Source: Candidatus Kerfeldbacteria bacterium (lineage in GTDB: Bacteria > Patescibacteriota > Patescibacteriia > SBBC01). Taken from it: a DNA stretch of 17,602 nucleotides. Within the stretch, counting starts at the first letter, position 1; the number at the start of each line of letters is the position of its first letter. A program made the position numbers and the translations under genes. Below, one piece after another: positions 1 to 6,779 of this stretch. The stretch covers positions 1 to 17,602 of the forward strand of contig JACQKI010000075.1 of assembly GCA_016204645.1 (NCBI GenBank), in the 5' to 3' direction. The notes under the pieces were generated by a model that saw nothing but the letters and a program-made list of their open reading frames with translations, did no database searches and was not told where the DNA came from.

Positions 1-102
1 CGCGAGCATCAGCACGCTGGGTAGGATCATGCCATACATGGGCACGAACAGAATGATTGAGAGCAGGAGCGCTAGCCTGCCGAGGAAAAGAATCGCCTGC
101 AT
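1..102 (-). CDS. Small hydrophobic membrane protein, partial (runs off left edge)
   Basis: Reading from the ATG at 102 toward the window edge gives 34 codons with no stop. The product is very hydrophobic and begins MQAILFLGRLALLLSIILFV, consistent with an N-terminal membrane helix. A good Shine-Dalgarno (GAGG inside GTGAGGTGAG, 8-nt spacer) precedes the ATG and overlaps the stop codon region of the upstream gene, so the gene is probably translated in the same operon as the two membrane proteins before it. The family is not recognised. Its C-terminus lies outside the window, so total length and number of helices are unknown. Confidence 0.6.
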   Translation of the reverse strand, partial: MQAILFLGRLALLLSIILFVPMYGMILPSVLMLA

Positions 103-107
103 GAGTC

Positions 108-124
108 TCACCTCACTTTCGGAG
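108..124 (-). repeat. 17-bp stop/Shine-Dalgarno junction repeat, copy 1
   Basis: TCACCTCACTTTCGGAG on the plus strand. Read on the minus strand it encodes the last residues PKVR and the TGA of the upstream gene, and it also supplies GAGGTGA as Shine-Dalgarno for the gene starting at 102. Confidence 0.8.
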
Positions 125-428
125 TGAACTTCTGGGACAGTCTGTCGTTCGGTGAATCAGGAGCTGAAATCTTCTCAAACCCGGCGAAGGCGCCGATCAG
201 GAGCAGGACCAAGGCAGCCAGCGTCGCCAAACCGATGATGGCGACGGTCAGCGGTTCTTGCCGGGCGACTCCCGCGGCGATCAGGAGGCTGATTCCAATC
301 AGCGAGGCGAAGGCGCCGGTCACCGTCACGCGCATTCCAGAACGTCGGGGCAGCCGCGCGAACGAGAGAATGATCGAGACGATCACCAAGACCGCCACGA
401 CGAGCATCACGAGGACTACCAATTCCAT
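108..428 (-). CDS. Small three-helix membrane protein, 106 aa, unknown function
   Basis: ATG at 428 with GAGG six bases upstream. Three hydrophobic stretches are visible at about residues 3-25, 36-54 and 60-84, separated by short charged loops (RLPRRSG near 27-32). A polar tail of about 20 residues ends in KFTPKVR. The tail ending PKVR-stop is shared with the upstream gene and with a decayed copy further upstream, because all three end in the same 17-bp element. No family is recognised; it looks like the generic small integral membrane proteins common in accessory regions. Spacing and shared junctions put it in one operon with both neighbours. An ORF on the opposite strand (124-627) is judged a shadow, because the minus-strand frame has the RBS, hydrophobic periodicity and the repeat in frame. 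Confidence 0.6.
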   Translation of the reverse strand: MELVVLVMLVVAVLVIVSIILSFARLPRRSGMRVTVTGAFASLIGISLLIAAGVARQEPLTVAIIGLATLAALVLLLIGAFAGFEKISAPDSPNDRLSQKFTPKVR

Positions 429-431
429 GCC

Positions 432-448
432 TCACCTCACTTTCGGAG
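432..448 (-). repeat. 17-bp stop/Shine-Dalgarno junction repeat, copy 2
   Basis: Identical to the copy at 108-124, in the same reading frame (PKVR-stop) and again followed by a start codon (ATG at 428). Outside the 17 bases the flanks differ from the other two copies. Confidence 0.8.
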
Positions 449-698
449 GAATGCGTTTCCGGGCAGGCCAGATGAACATGATGGCAGTAATCCACATGCC
501 CAGAACCCAAGCCCAACCCAGAATGGCAGGCCTTTCTAGACCCGCGCCTATCCTCAGCAGGTTAAAGCTGATGAGGAGACACATGATGCCGAGTCCCCAT
601 CGTTTCCGCCGAGAGACATTACCGTAGAGTCGTGTGAAGAGTACGGCAGATCCTAGGAAGAGCATCCCCAGCCCAAGGATCGTCGGAATCAGCTGCAC
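432..698 (-). CDS. Small three-helix membrane protein, 88 aa, unknown function
   Basis: The frame is open from a GTG at 707, but a GTG at 698 is preferred. From 698 the repeated GAGGTGA element sits 8 nt upstream, as it does for the next two genes; from 707 the Shine-Dalgarno would overlap the start. Three hydrophobic stretches lie near residues 4-25, 33-53 and 59-79, with a basic loop (NVSRRKRWG) after the first. The C-terminus is RKRIPPKVR, the same PKVR-stop ending as the following gene. The sequence is not otherwise similar to that gene, so what is shared is mainly the junction. No function can be assigned. A TTGACT/TAGAGT promoter lies about 90 bp upstream on this strand. Confidence 0.55.
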   Translation of the reverse strand: MQLIPTILGLGMLFLGSAVLFTRLYGNVSRRKRWGLGIMCLLISFNLLRIGAGLERPAILGWAWVLGMWITAIMFIWPARKRIPPKVR

Positions 699-703
699 AG
701 GAA

Positions 704-720
704 TCACCTCACTTTCGGAG
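704..720 (-). repeat. 17-bp stop/Shine-Dalgarno junction repeat, copy 3
   Basis: Identical to the other two copies. Here identity with copy 1 continues to 28 bases and weaker similarity to about 52 bases, covering the decayed gene end. It provides the Shine-Dalgarno for the GTG at 698. Confidence 0.8.
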
Positions 721-766
721 TGAACTTCTGGAACAGCGTGTCAGTGCACGAATTAGGAAGGTGCGG
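704..766 (-). pseudogene. Decayed C-terminal copy of the 106-aa membrane protein gene
   Basis: Reading minus strand, the codons just before the first membrane gene give PHLPNSCTDTLFQKFTPKVR then TGA. This lines up with the C-terminus of the 106-aa protein (APDSPNDRLSQKFTPKVR then TGA). The first 28 bases from the stop (704-731 versus 108-135) are identical and similarity fades over about the next 25. An in-frame TAG at 767-769 closes the frame, and no start codon or Shine-Dalgarno lies between, so this is a remnant rather than a gene. It shows that the cassette has undergone duplication or loss. Confidence 0.55.
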
Positions 767-789
767 CTACCCTCCGTTGCGATGTGGCA

Positions 790-818
790 ACTCTACGTCT
801 TGGCAAGTCAAAAGTCAA
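790..818 (-). promoter_or_regulatory. Candidate promoter for the small membrane protein cassette
   Basis: On the minus strand TTGACT (818-813) and TAGAGT (795-790) are separated by 17 bp. The -35 is the middle one of three TTGAC-containing units repeated every 7 bp (plus strand GTCAA at 807, 814 and 821). Transcription would start near 783 and run through the decayed copy into the membrane genes. Prediction from sequence only. Confidence 0.45.
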
Positions 819-860
819 TTGTCAAATGCGAATCTACGAATCTATGCGAATACCGCGAAT
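807..860. repeat. Two short direct-repeat clusters (GTCAA x3, CGAAT x4) in the divergent intergenic region
   Basis: GTCAA occurs at 807, 814 and 821 (7-bp period). CGAAT follows at 829, 837, 847 and 856 (spacings 8, 10 and 9). Both clusters lie between the divergently read membrane cassette and the Y-family polymerase gene. They may be operator-like elements or simple low-complexity intergenic sequence. Confidence 0.4.
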
Positions 861-881
861 ACGTGGCTAACGAAGCTCAAC

Positions 882-887
882 TATAAG
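882..887 (+). promoter_or_regulatory. Candidate -10 element for the Y-family polymerase gene (leaderless spacing)
   Basis: TATAAG (5 of 6 to the TATAAT consensus) ends 7 nt before the ATG at 895. No Shine-Dalgarno is present in between. No good -35 is visible at 16-18 bp upstream (best frame reads ATACGT). Confidence 0.45.
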
Positions 888-894
888 CTACTCA

Positions 895-2187
895 ATGCAA
901 CGCATTATCCTCCATCTCGATGTCAATTCATACTTTGCCTCGGTTGAACAACAGGCGAACCCATTTTATCGCGGCAAACCGTTGGGCGTGGCAGCTACTA
1001 TGACGCTGTACGGTTGTTTGATTGCGACTTCGAAGGAAGCCAAGGCCAAGGGGATTGTCACGGGCACGCGGGTCAAAGACGGATTAGCGCTCGATCCGAA
1101 CTTGATCGTGGTTGAAGTTGATCCGCCCAAGTATCGTTCAACGACCGAGAAGATTTTTTCCATTCTAGCGGAGTATTCGGAAGACATTGAAACGTACTCG
1201 ATTGACGAGGCGTTTGTGAACCTGACGGGTTTTGTGAAAGACGTGACGGACGCTTCGCAGCTTGCTCAGCGCATAAAGCAGCGAATTTTTAACGAAGTCG
1301 GCGAGTGGCTGACGTGCTCGATGGGTATTGCGCCGACGCGCTGGCTGGCGAAGTTTGCCAGCGACACGGCGCCGAAGGGCGAGCTGGTGGTGCTGACGCG
1401 GGAAAATCTTGACGGCTACCTTGAAGGAAAGGCATTGACTGAGGCCTGGGGAATCGCGCATCGGATGGAAGCGCGGTTGTTGGATCTTGGCATCAAGAAC
1501 TTATGGGAGTTGAAGCACTACCCAGTCACGAACTTGATGGAAGCTTTTGGTATTAAGGGGTATGAATTATGGGCGAACTTGAATGGCGTTGAGTTGTCGG
1601 GCGTGCAGACGCCCCGGCCGCCGAAATCAGTCGGCCATTCGCACGTGCTGCGGCGACGAACCGTGGACCATCGTTTTCACGAAGCGGTGCTGATGAAGCT
1701 GTGCGAAAAAACCGGACGCAGATTGCGCAGTTTAGATATGGAAGCTGGAGGATTTTGGCTGGGCTTTGGCACGACGCTTGGCAGTGGCGGGGATTCAGTT
1801 CGGTTTCCTGATCGGACCGCAGATAGCCGCGCGCTGTTTAGAACCGCGGTGGATATTTTTCGCCAGCAGCACAAAGCCGGCGTGCCAACGCACTTCGCGG
1901 TCGGCTGTTTTAATCTTGTACCAGTCAGCCGACAAGGTTCGCTCTTTGCCAAGCCGAAAGATTACGGTTTGGAAAAAGCGATGGATGAAATTAACGACAA
2001 ATACGGCGAGTACGTCGTCACGACCGGGGCGATGTTCGGGCTGGCCAAGCACCATGCCGACGACCGGATTGGATTTCGGAAAACGGTGTCGTGGGACGTG
2101 GCCGCGCTGGATAAGCGTTTGATGGGAAGGGATGCAGGTCTGGCGATTGATCATGGGCCAGAGTTGATTCGGGAGGAAGCCACGTAA
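895..2187 (+). CDS. Y-family translesion DNA polymerase (DinB/UmuC-like)
   Basis: 430 aa. The N-terminal palm motif HLDVNSYFASVEQ carries the metal-ligand Asp9, and YSIDEAF at 101-107 carries the second pair, Asp104 and Glu105, so the protein should be catalytically active, unlike ImuB-type proteins. CSMGIAPTRWLAKFASD (141-157) matches the conserved helix region of Y-family enzymes. Thumb and little-finger domains follow, with KSVGHSHVL near 244-252. QGSLF at 347-351 resembles a beta-clamp binding motif (QxxLF), and MDEINDKYG follows as in UmuC/DinB relatives. Length is slightly above E. coli Pol IV (351 aa) and close to UmuC (422 aa). These enzymes copy damaged templates. I cannot choose between dinB and umuC, so no symbol is given. 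The gene stands alone, with no umuD or recA neighbour, and its ATG has no Shine-Dalgarno but a -10-like TATAAG 7 nt upstream. Confidence 0.9.
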   Translation: MQRIILHLDVNSYFASVEQQANPFYRGKPLGVAATMTLYGCLIATSKEAKAKGIVTGTRVKDGLALDPNLIVVEVDPPKYRSTTEKIFSILAEYSEDIETYSIDEAFVNLTGFVKDVTDASQLAQRIKQRIFNEVGEWLTCSMGIAPTRWLAKFASDTAPKGELVVLTRENLDGYLEGKALTEAWGIAHRMEARLLDLGIKNLWELKHYPVTNLMEAFGIKGYELWANLNGVELSGVQTPRPPKSVGHSHVLRRRTVDHRFHEAVLMKLCEKTGRRLRSLDMEAGGFWLGFGTTLGSGGDSVRFPDRTADSRALFRTAVDIFRQQHKAGVPTHFAVGCFNLVPVSRQGSLFAKPKDYGLEKAMDEINDKYGEYVVTTGAMFGLAKHHADDRIGFRKTVSWDVAALDKRLMGRDAGLAIDHGPELIREEAT

Positions 2188-2221
2188 AAGCGCAGGCATT
2201 CGGCGCGTCACGTGGCAAAGC

Positions 2222-2249
2222 TTGACTGCCAAGGCGGGGGTGATATGCT
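2222..2249 (+). promoter_or_regulatory. Candidate promoter with extended -10
   Basis: TTGACT (2222-2227), 16-bp spacer, TATGCT (2244-2249) preceded by TG at 2241-2242, giving an extended -10. Transcription would start near 2256, leaving a leader of about 30 nt that holds the GGAG Shine-Dalgarno at 2273-2276. Confidence 0.5.
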
Positions 2250-2285
2250 GCGGGCAGACAAATCGGGGCGCAGGAGTTTATGGAA

Positions 2286-2561
2286 ATGTCACTAACGAAC
2301 GAGGACCTCAAGAAAATACAGGAGCTTTTAGAGCCGAGGTTTTTTGGCGTTGAGGCTGATCTTCGTCAACTCACGAAGGTGGAAATGCCCGCGCTGCATA
2401 GAAAAATCGATAAGCTCACAAATACTGTCGATGGATTTCTCGGTATTATCCGCCGGCACGATCAAGAATGGCTGATTGTCCGTACCCAGCACGAGAAAAT
2501 GCGTAACGTGCTCGTCAAGAAGGGGATTGCCAGCGAAGACGAGCTGTCAGTCACGCGCTAA
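2286..2561 (+). CDS. Small charged, probably coiled-coil protein of unknown function (91 aa)
   Basis: Two in-frame ATGs exist, at 2280 and 2286. GGAG at 2273-2276 is only 3 nt from the first and 9 nt from the second, so 2286 is preferred; the product then begins MSLTNEDLKKIQELL. The sequence is almost entirely helix-forming and charged, with heptad-like hydrophobic spacing through the middle (LRQLTKVEMPALHRKIDKL), suggesting a coiled coil or oligomeric rod. Small proteins with this kind of start (MSLTxxDLKxI) are, from memory, common in CPR genomes, but their function is unknown. No signal peptide or membrane helix is seen. Its stop is two bases before the next frame, so it may be co-transcribed with the downstream sugar dehydrogenase gene. 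Confidence 0.7.
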   Translation: MSLTNEDLKKIQELLEPRFFGVEADLRQLTKVEMPALHRKIDKLTNTVDGFLGIIRRHDQEWLIVRTQHEKMRNVLVKKGIASEDELSVTR

Positions 2562-2563
2562 CC

Positions 2564-3646
2564 GTGAGGCCAGTCGGCTTCATGACTGTGTTTCCCGTCG
2601 CGGCCGGACTTTTGCTGTTTCCAAGCGTCGTCTTGGCCCTGCCAACCGGGTTTACTGAGCAAACCTATGTCAGCGGCTTATCGCGACCAACGGCCATGGC
2701 CTTTGCCCCGGACGGCCGCTTATTCGTGACCGAGCAAACCGGAAAACTCCGGGTCATAAAAAACGGAAAACTGCTCAGCCGTTCGTTTCTGAGGGTGACG
2801 ACTGATTCGAGTAACGAGCGGGGACTGCTCGGTCTGGCATTCGATCCGGATTTTGCTACTACCCGTTTCATGTATCTCTACTACACGGTGCCCGGTAACC
2901 CAGCCCACAATCGGGTTAGCCGATTCCGGGCCAGCCGCAGCAACCCGGATGTGGCTGAGAGCGGCAGCGAGAAAATCTTGCTCGAGCTGAATACCTTGTC
3001 GAGCGCAACTAACCATAACGGCGGGGCGTTGCAGTTTGGCCGTGACGGTAAGCTGTACGTCGGCGTCGGTGATAATGCCAACCGTGCCAACAGCCAGAAG
3101 CTGACTAACCTGCTTGGTAAGGTCCTGCGCCTCAACCGCGACGGCAGCATTCCGAGTGATAACCCGTTCTACACGCGTGCCCGCGGTAAGAATCGGGCCA
3201 TCTACGCGCTCGGTCTACGTAATCCTTTCACGTTCGGGATCGATCCTAAAACCGGCGCCATTCGTATCAATGACGTTGGGCAGAACACCTGGGAAGAAGT
3301 TAATCGCGGTAAGCGCGGCGGCAACTACGGCTGGCCAACGTGCGAAGGCCGCTGCTCAGTCAGCGGGTACGTCAATCCCATCTATCAGTACGCCACCGGC
3401 GACAACGGCGCGATTACCGGCGGTGTCTTTTACCGCGGCCGCAATTTCCCCGGCGCCTACGACGGCAGCTACTTCTTTGCCGATTACCTGCAGGGGTTTA
3501 TTCGACGCTTGGATACACGCGGCAGCGTGCGCCGGTTCCATACCAGCGCTGAAAGTCCAGTTGACCTCGATGTTGGTCCAGACGGTCGGCTGTACTACCT
3601 GTCGATTTTCGAGGGTAAGGTATTCCGAATCTCGTACCAGCGCTGA
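2564..3646 (+). CDS. Secreted PQQ-dependent sugar dehydrogenase family protein (GSDH, six-bladed propeller)
   Basis: 360 aa from GTG 2564, or 354 aa from ATG 2582. The longer form keeps an N-terminal Arg before the hydrophobic signal segment (about residues 9-26), favouring GTG, although neither start has a well-spaced Shine-Dalgarno. The mature part is a complete glucose/sorbosone dehydrogenase domain: NHNGG (150-154) with the presumed catalytic His151, GDN (169-171), LLGKVLRLNRDGSIPSDNPF (183-202), GLRNPF (217-222), DVGQNTWEEVN (237-247) and GGNYGWP (252-258). Family members oxidise sugars using PQQ and Ca2+ outside the cytoplasmic membrane. No PQQ biosynthesis gene is in the window, so cofactor would have to come from elsewhere, or the protein is a non-PQQ relative. 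It is convergent with the large PcRGLX-like gene, with a gap of only 12 bp. Confidence 0.85.
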   Translation: MRPVGFMTVFPVAAGLLLFPSVVLALPTGFTEQTYVSGLSRPTAMAFAPDGRLFVTEQTGKLRVIKNGKLLSRSFLRVTTDSSNERGLLGLAFDPDFATTRFMYLYYTVPGNPAHNRVSRFRASRSNPDVAESGSEKILLELNTLSSATNHNGGALQFGRDGKLYVGVGDNANRANSQKLTNLLGKVLRLNRDGSIPSDNPFYTRARGKNRAIYALGLRNPFTFGIDPKTGAIRINDVGQNTWEEVNRGKRGGNYGWPTCEGRCSVSGYVNPIYQYATGDNGAITGGVFYRGRNFPGAYDGSYFFADYLQGFIRRLDTRGSVRRFHTSAESPVDLDVGPDGRLYYLSIFEGKVFRISYQR

Positions 3647-3658
3647 CTGCTGCTTGAG

Positions 3659-6600
3659 CTAATTTGACGTCAGCGTCAGCTGCTGTCCCCGCAGCTTCAG
3701 GCGTTTGAGGTTGAACTTTGTATCGCGAATGAACTTGTTTTTGGTCAGGTTGTACCGCCAAACAGCAATGGTGGAAGGCTTGCCTGGCACGAACGAGATT
3801 AAGCCATGCTCAGCCGCGTAGACCTTGATCAGTTTGACCATGACGTTGGAGTTTCGAGCCAGGCGCGGCGGCTTGAGCGTACTGATGCTCTTCAACCCTT
3901 TTCGAGTGACTTCGTAGACCTGGACTCGGGCCGTTGAATTTCTCGAGCCGACGGCCAGCAGTAGCTTTCCGCTCAGCGCCTCGAACCGTAGTTCGGCATT
4001 CAAACCATTTTTTGCGAAACGGTTGAAAGGTTTGTGGGTGGCCAGGCGTCTGCCCCGGCTGTTGTAGACTACGATCGCGCCGTTGGCAACTGGTTTTGGT
4101 GGGATAAAAAAATACAGCGTTGTTTTCGGCGCTGCAAAGGTCACCCGCTTGGCCCAGAGCTTATCGCGGTAGGCGATGCCGAATGGTCGGAGGGTTAGGC
4201 GACGGCCGTCAACCTTCAGGCTGTACGAACCGGCTGCAGCCGTCAGGTTGGTGACCGCGGCTGGCGGCGTGGTATCTTGCCGCGCGGCGTCGTAGAAGAG
4301 GAAGCTGGCATAGGTCAGATCGCCGCCTTCGGGAAACAGGCCGGAATACGGGTCCCAGGCCTGCAAAGAGTTTTCCCAGCGGCCAACCTGAGTATCTGTT
4401 GCATACTCACTACCCTGAACACCCTTGGTACCTTTGCCCCAGGCGAGTTTTGCTTTCGTTAGGTAGGAACTTTCACCGGTCAAACGGTATCCAATCACCA
4501 TGGTATTCACAAAATCCCTTGACGCCCGTCCATAGATGTCCGCGGTCCGGGCCACGCTGCCCTGAGTCGGAGAATCGATGATGTAGCTGGAACCGCCGAA
4601 GCCGGTGACTGGATCAAGCGCGGTATCGCGCATGAACTGGGAAATTTGTAGCAGTTGCGTTTTTACTCCGGCGTGGTTGGTCAGGAGATAGTATCGATAG
4701 AGCGAATCAACTGCTACGGCCGTCGGAAACCCCCCAAAAAACTTGCCGCCAGGATACTGGGCGCACAGGGCCGCGTCGATGTCGCAGACGTCCGAGTAAA
4801 AGAAGCCGCGCTGGTCATAGGTAGGTGATTGAAGAAAGTACGGCAGCATACCATCGGCCGCGGTTTTCCACTGCAGATCGTTCGTCGCCTCCCACGTCCG
4901 CGTAAAGATCTGGAGGCATCGAATGGTTCCCCTCGACCCGGTTCCGCTGACGCCGGTATTGGCTGGCGTGTGATTGTAAACAGGACCATAAAAAAGTAAT
5001 TTGCATTCCTCGGCCAAATCGATGGCCGCCTGCAAGGAGTCTTTGTCGCCGGTCAAATAGTAATAGTCGATCGAACCGCCATTCCACATATGCGTCGTAT
5101 CGGCTTTGGCATATTTTACGTTGTGATCAATGAAATCTTGATCAGCGGCAGTTCGTGTCGGCTGAATAACCGGTACTCGATCAATATCATTTCCATAATA
5201 CCACCGATCGGCATATGAACCGTTAAAAGCATAATTATCGCTGCGGAACGTCCATTCCCAGTTCCAAAACCGGGCGTAAGTCCGTAAACGGTCGAGGTAA
5301 TATGGAATCTGCACCCGGGCCAGCATCATGATATTTTGCCACAGTTCATCGGCTTCAAAATCATCAGTTTGGGTTAGCGACCAGGTCATATACATGTTCT
5401 GCACCCGCGGCCGATTGTGTTCTTCGCTCCAATAGTACTCGGGGCCGGAATTTGGCCAAGTCCAGCCCCACTTGGTGTAGGTGTCTTTTTCGTCTTGGTA
5501 CGTACCGAAATGTTCGCTCCCGAAGGCGCTGAGGTTAGCGTAGTAGGCTTCGGGAGCCAGGGCAATCATCGGATCCTTAGCCGCTTTTGTTCGGCGAGTC
5601 GCTTCGGCCCCCGCCAACGTGGCGGCAAAATCAAGTTGAACCGTCGCGCCATGGTAGGATAGATCGCCGATGATCATTCCGCCGTTCGTATCAATGTTGA
5701 TCGGCGGGTCATACTGTTCCCGTTCGACTGGTGGAACAGCATACGGATCGTACTCGTTGGATATATCTAATGTCGTCGGAAGAAGCTGAACTGATGTGCC
5801 GGTTGCATTGTTAGACCAGATAAAGTCGCCGGAACGGGCGATCCGGTTCGTTTCGGTCGAGGTACCGACATTCAACTTTGCCGAGGTTAGCTTAACCCAA
5901 CGTTCCTGGGATTCGAAAGAATTTCGGATAAGATGATCGACTTTGACAAATGATTGCCCGGCGTACCAGGTAATGCGGGTGGTGAAATCTAGCAGAGTAT
6001 CGTTGGGTAGGGTGGAGGCGGGGTTCTGGTAACTGCCATCGACGCGTAGCGTCCGGCGAAGCGACCCCACATACTCCCAAGAAAAATTGGATGCGACGGA
6101 CGTGTACACCAAGCCGCTGCCGCCGTTGGCCACGGACACGTCGCTGATGGTCAAATTTCCGGCACTGGGAGTAACCACCTCTTCGCCGGCTTCGAAATTC
6201 CCGTCGCCGTCGCTGTCGAGCCAGACGGTATCAAGCAAGTTGTAGCTCGTTTTGCTGAGCTGGGTCCTGAACGTTCCCGTGGTGACTGTAATTTGCGACG
6301 CGTCTTCGTTCAAGGTGAGCGGCTGGCTGTGGTTGGCGGTCGGCGTCTGCTGCTTGAGCGTTAGCGTTTTGGCGGCGTTGGCGCTGGTTGACGTCTGAAA
6401 ATCCAGCAACAGCCACGGCGTTCTGATTCCTGGTAAGACCGTGGTTTGGACCGGGATTTGGGTTTCTCCATCAAACAAGGCCCAGCTCAGGCCGGTCGCG
6501 CTGGCCGGAATCGGGATGCCGCTCGTCACCGGTTCATTGATCCGGTTGATGTTCGACCAATCGGTAACGGTCAGCGGGATGTCGGCGACGGTGCCGGCGC

Positions 6601-6679
6601 CTTGACCGACGGAACGGCTGCTCTGCAAAAAAATGAGAGCCAGAGCGCTCAGTCCAGTGATGAGTAGCCGCATCGTCAC
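3659..6679 (-). CDS. Large secreted PcRGLX/YetA-like carbohydrate-active protein
   Basis: 1006 aa from GTG 6679; an ATG six bases later is an alternative. Residues 3-24 form a signal peptide (LLITGLSALALIFL core). Residues about 32-350 resemble the N-terminal RIFT-barrel domain of PcRGLX/YetA-like proteins (PLTVTDWSNINRINEPVTSG; WVKLTSAKLNVG), and about 380-800 resemble the following alpha/alpha-toroid region (THMWNGGSIDYYYLTGD at 529-545, GRASRDFVNTMVIGYRLTG). PcRGLX is a fungal exo-rhamnogalacturonan lyase (PL26), so action on pectin-like or other acidic polysaccharide outside the cell is plausible but not shown; catalytic residues were not identified. An acidic DSDGDGNFEAGEE loop (155-167) looks Ca2+-binding. 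TTPPAAVTNLTAAAG (803-817) reads like the start of an FN3 domain but changes into a basic, beta-rich C-terminal region (about 820-1006). A promoter with leaderless spacing lies directly upstream. Confidence 0.75.
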   Translation of the reverse strand: MTMRLLITGLSALALIFLQSSRSVGQGAGTVADIPLTVTDWSNINRINEPVTSGIPIPASATGLSWALFDGETQIPVQTTVLPGIRTPWLLLDFQTSTSANAAKTLTLKQQTPTANHSQPLTLNEDASQITVTTGTFRTQLSKTSYNLLDTVWLDSDGDGNFEAGEEVVTPSAGNLTISDVSVANGGSGLVYTSVASNFSWEYVGSLRRTLRVDGSYQNPASTLPNDTLLDFTTRITWYAGQSFVKVDHLIRNSFESQERWVKLTSAKLNVGTSTETNRIARSGDFIWSNNATGTSVQLLPTTLDISNEYDPYAVPPVEREQYDPPINIDTNGGMIIGDLSYHGATVQLDFAATLAGAEATRRTKAAKDPMIALAPEAYYANLSAFGSEHFGTYQDEKDTYTKWGWTWPNSGPEYYWSEEHNRPRVQNMYMTWSLTQTDDFEADELWQNIMMLARVQIPYYLDRLRTYARFWNWEWTFRSDNYAFNGSYADRWYYGNDIDRVPVIQPTRTAADQDFIDHNVKYAKADTTHMWNGGSIDYYYLTGDKDSLQAAIDLAEECKLLFYGPVYNHTPANTGVSGTGSRGTIRCLQIFTRTWEATNDLQWKTAADGMLPYFLQSPTYDQRGFFYSDVCDIDAALCAQYPGGKFFGGFPTAVAVDSLYRYYLLTNHAGVKTQLLQISQFMRDTALDPVTGFGGSSYIIDSPTQGSVARTADIYGRASRDFVNTMVIGYRLTGESSYLTKAKLAWGKGTKGVQGSEYATDTQVGRWENSLQAWDPYSGLFPEGGDLTYASFLFYDAARQDTTPPAAVTNLTAAAGSYSLKVDGRRLTLRPFGIAYRDKLWAKRVTFAAPKTTLYFFIPPKPVANGAIVVYNSRGRRLATHKPFNRFAKNGLNAELRFEALSGKLLLAVGSRNSTARVQVYEVTRKGLKSISTLKPPRLARNSNVMVKLIKVYAAEHGLISFVPGKPSTIAVWRYNLTKNKFIRDTKFNLKRLKLRGQQLTLTSN

Positions 6680-6685
6680 GACGTT

Positions 6686-6714
6686 AGCATATCATTTTTT
6701 CCAACAAAAATCAA
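6686..6714 (-). promoter_or_regulatory. Candidate promoter of the PcRGLX-like gene (leaderless spacing, GTG start)
   Basis: Minus strand: TTGATT (6714-6709), 17-bp spacer, TATGCT (6691-6686) preceded by TGA as an extended -10. The hexamer ends 6 nt before the GTG at 6679, and there is no room for a Shine-Dalgarno. The same TGATATGCT string forms the -10 region at 2241-2249. This spacing also supports GTG 6679 over ATG 6673 as the start codon. Confidence 0.55.
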
Positions 6715-6767
6715 TTGCGGTCATGCTTGTTGCTAATCGTACGCCTGCACGTTTTTGGTAAGTCCGC

Positions 6768-6773
6768 TATACT
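6768..6773 (+). promoter_or_regulatory. Candidate -10 element of the second GSDH gene (leaderless spacing)
   Basis: TATACT (5 of 6 to consensus) ends 6 nt before the ATG at 6780. No Shine-Dalgarno lies between. The -35 region is poor (TGCACG at a 16-bp spacer matches 3 of 6). Confidence 0.45.
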
Positions 6774-6779
6774 GGATCA

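Noticed and set aside
124..627. Plus-strand 167-aa frame opposite the small membrane genes
   Set aside because: Antisense to three frames that have Shine-Dalgarno sequences, membrane-helix patterns and an in-frame repeat. Its own product is a low-complexity, Arg/Thr/Met-rich sequence with no domain.
3114..3662. 182-aa plus-strand frame inside the first GSDH gene
   Set aside because: Out of frame with a complete GSDH domain; Ala/Ser/Thr-rich composition typical of frame-shifted GC-rich DNA.
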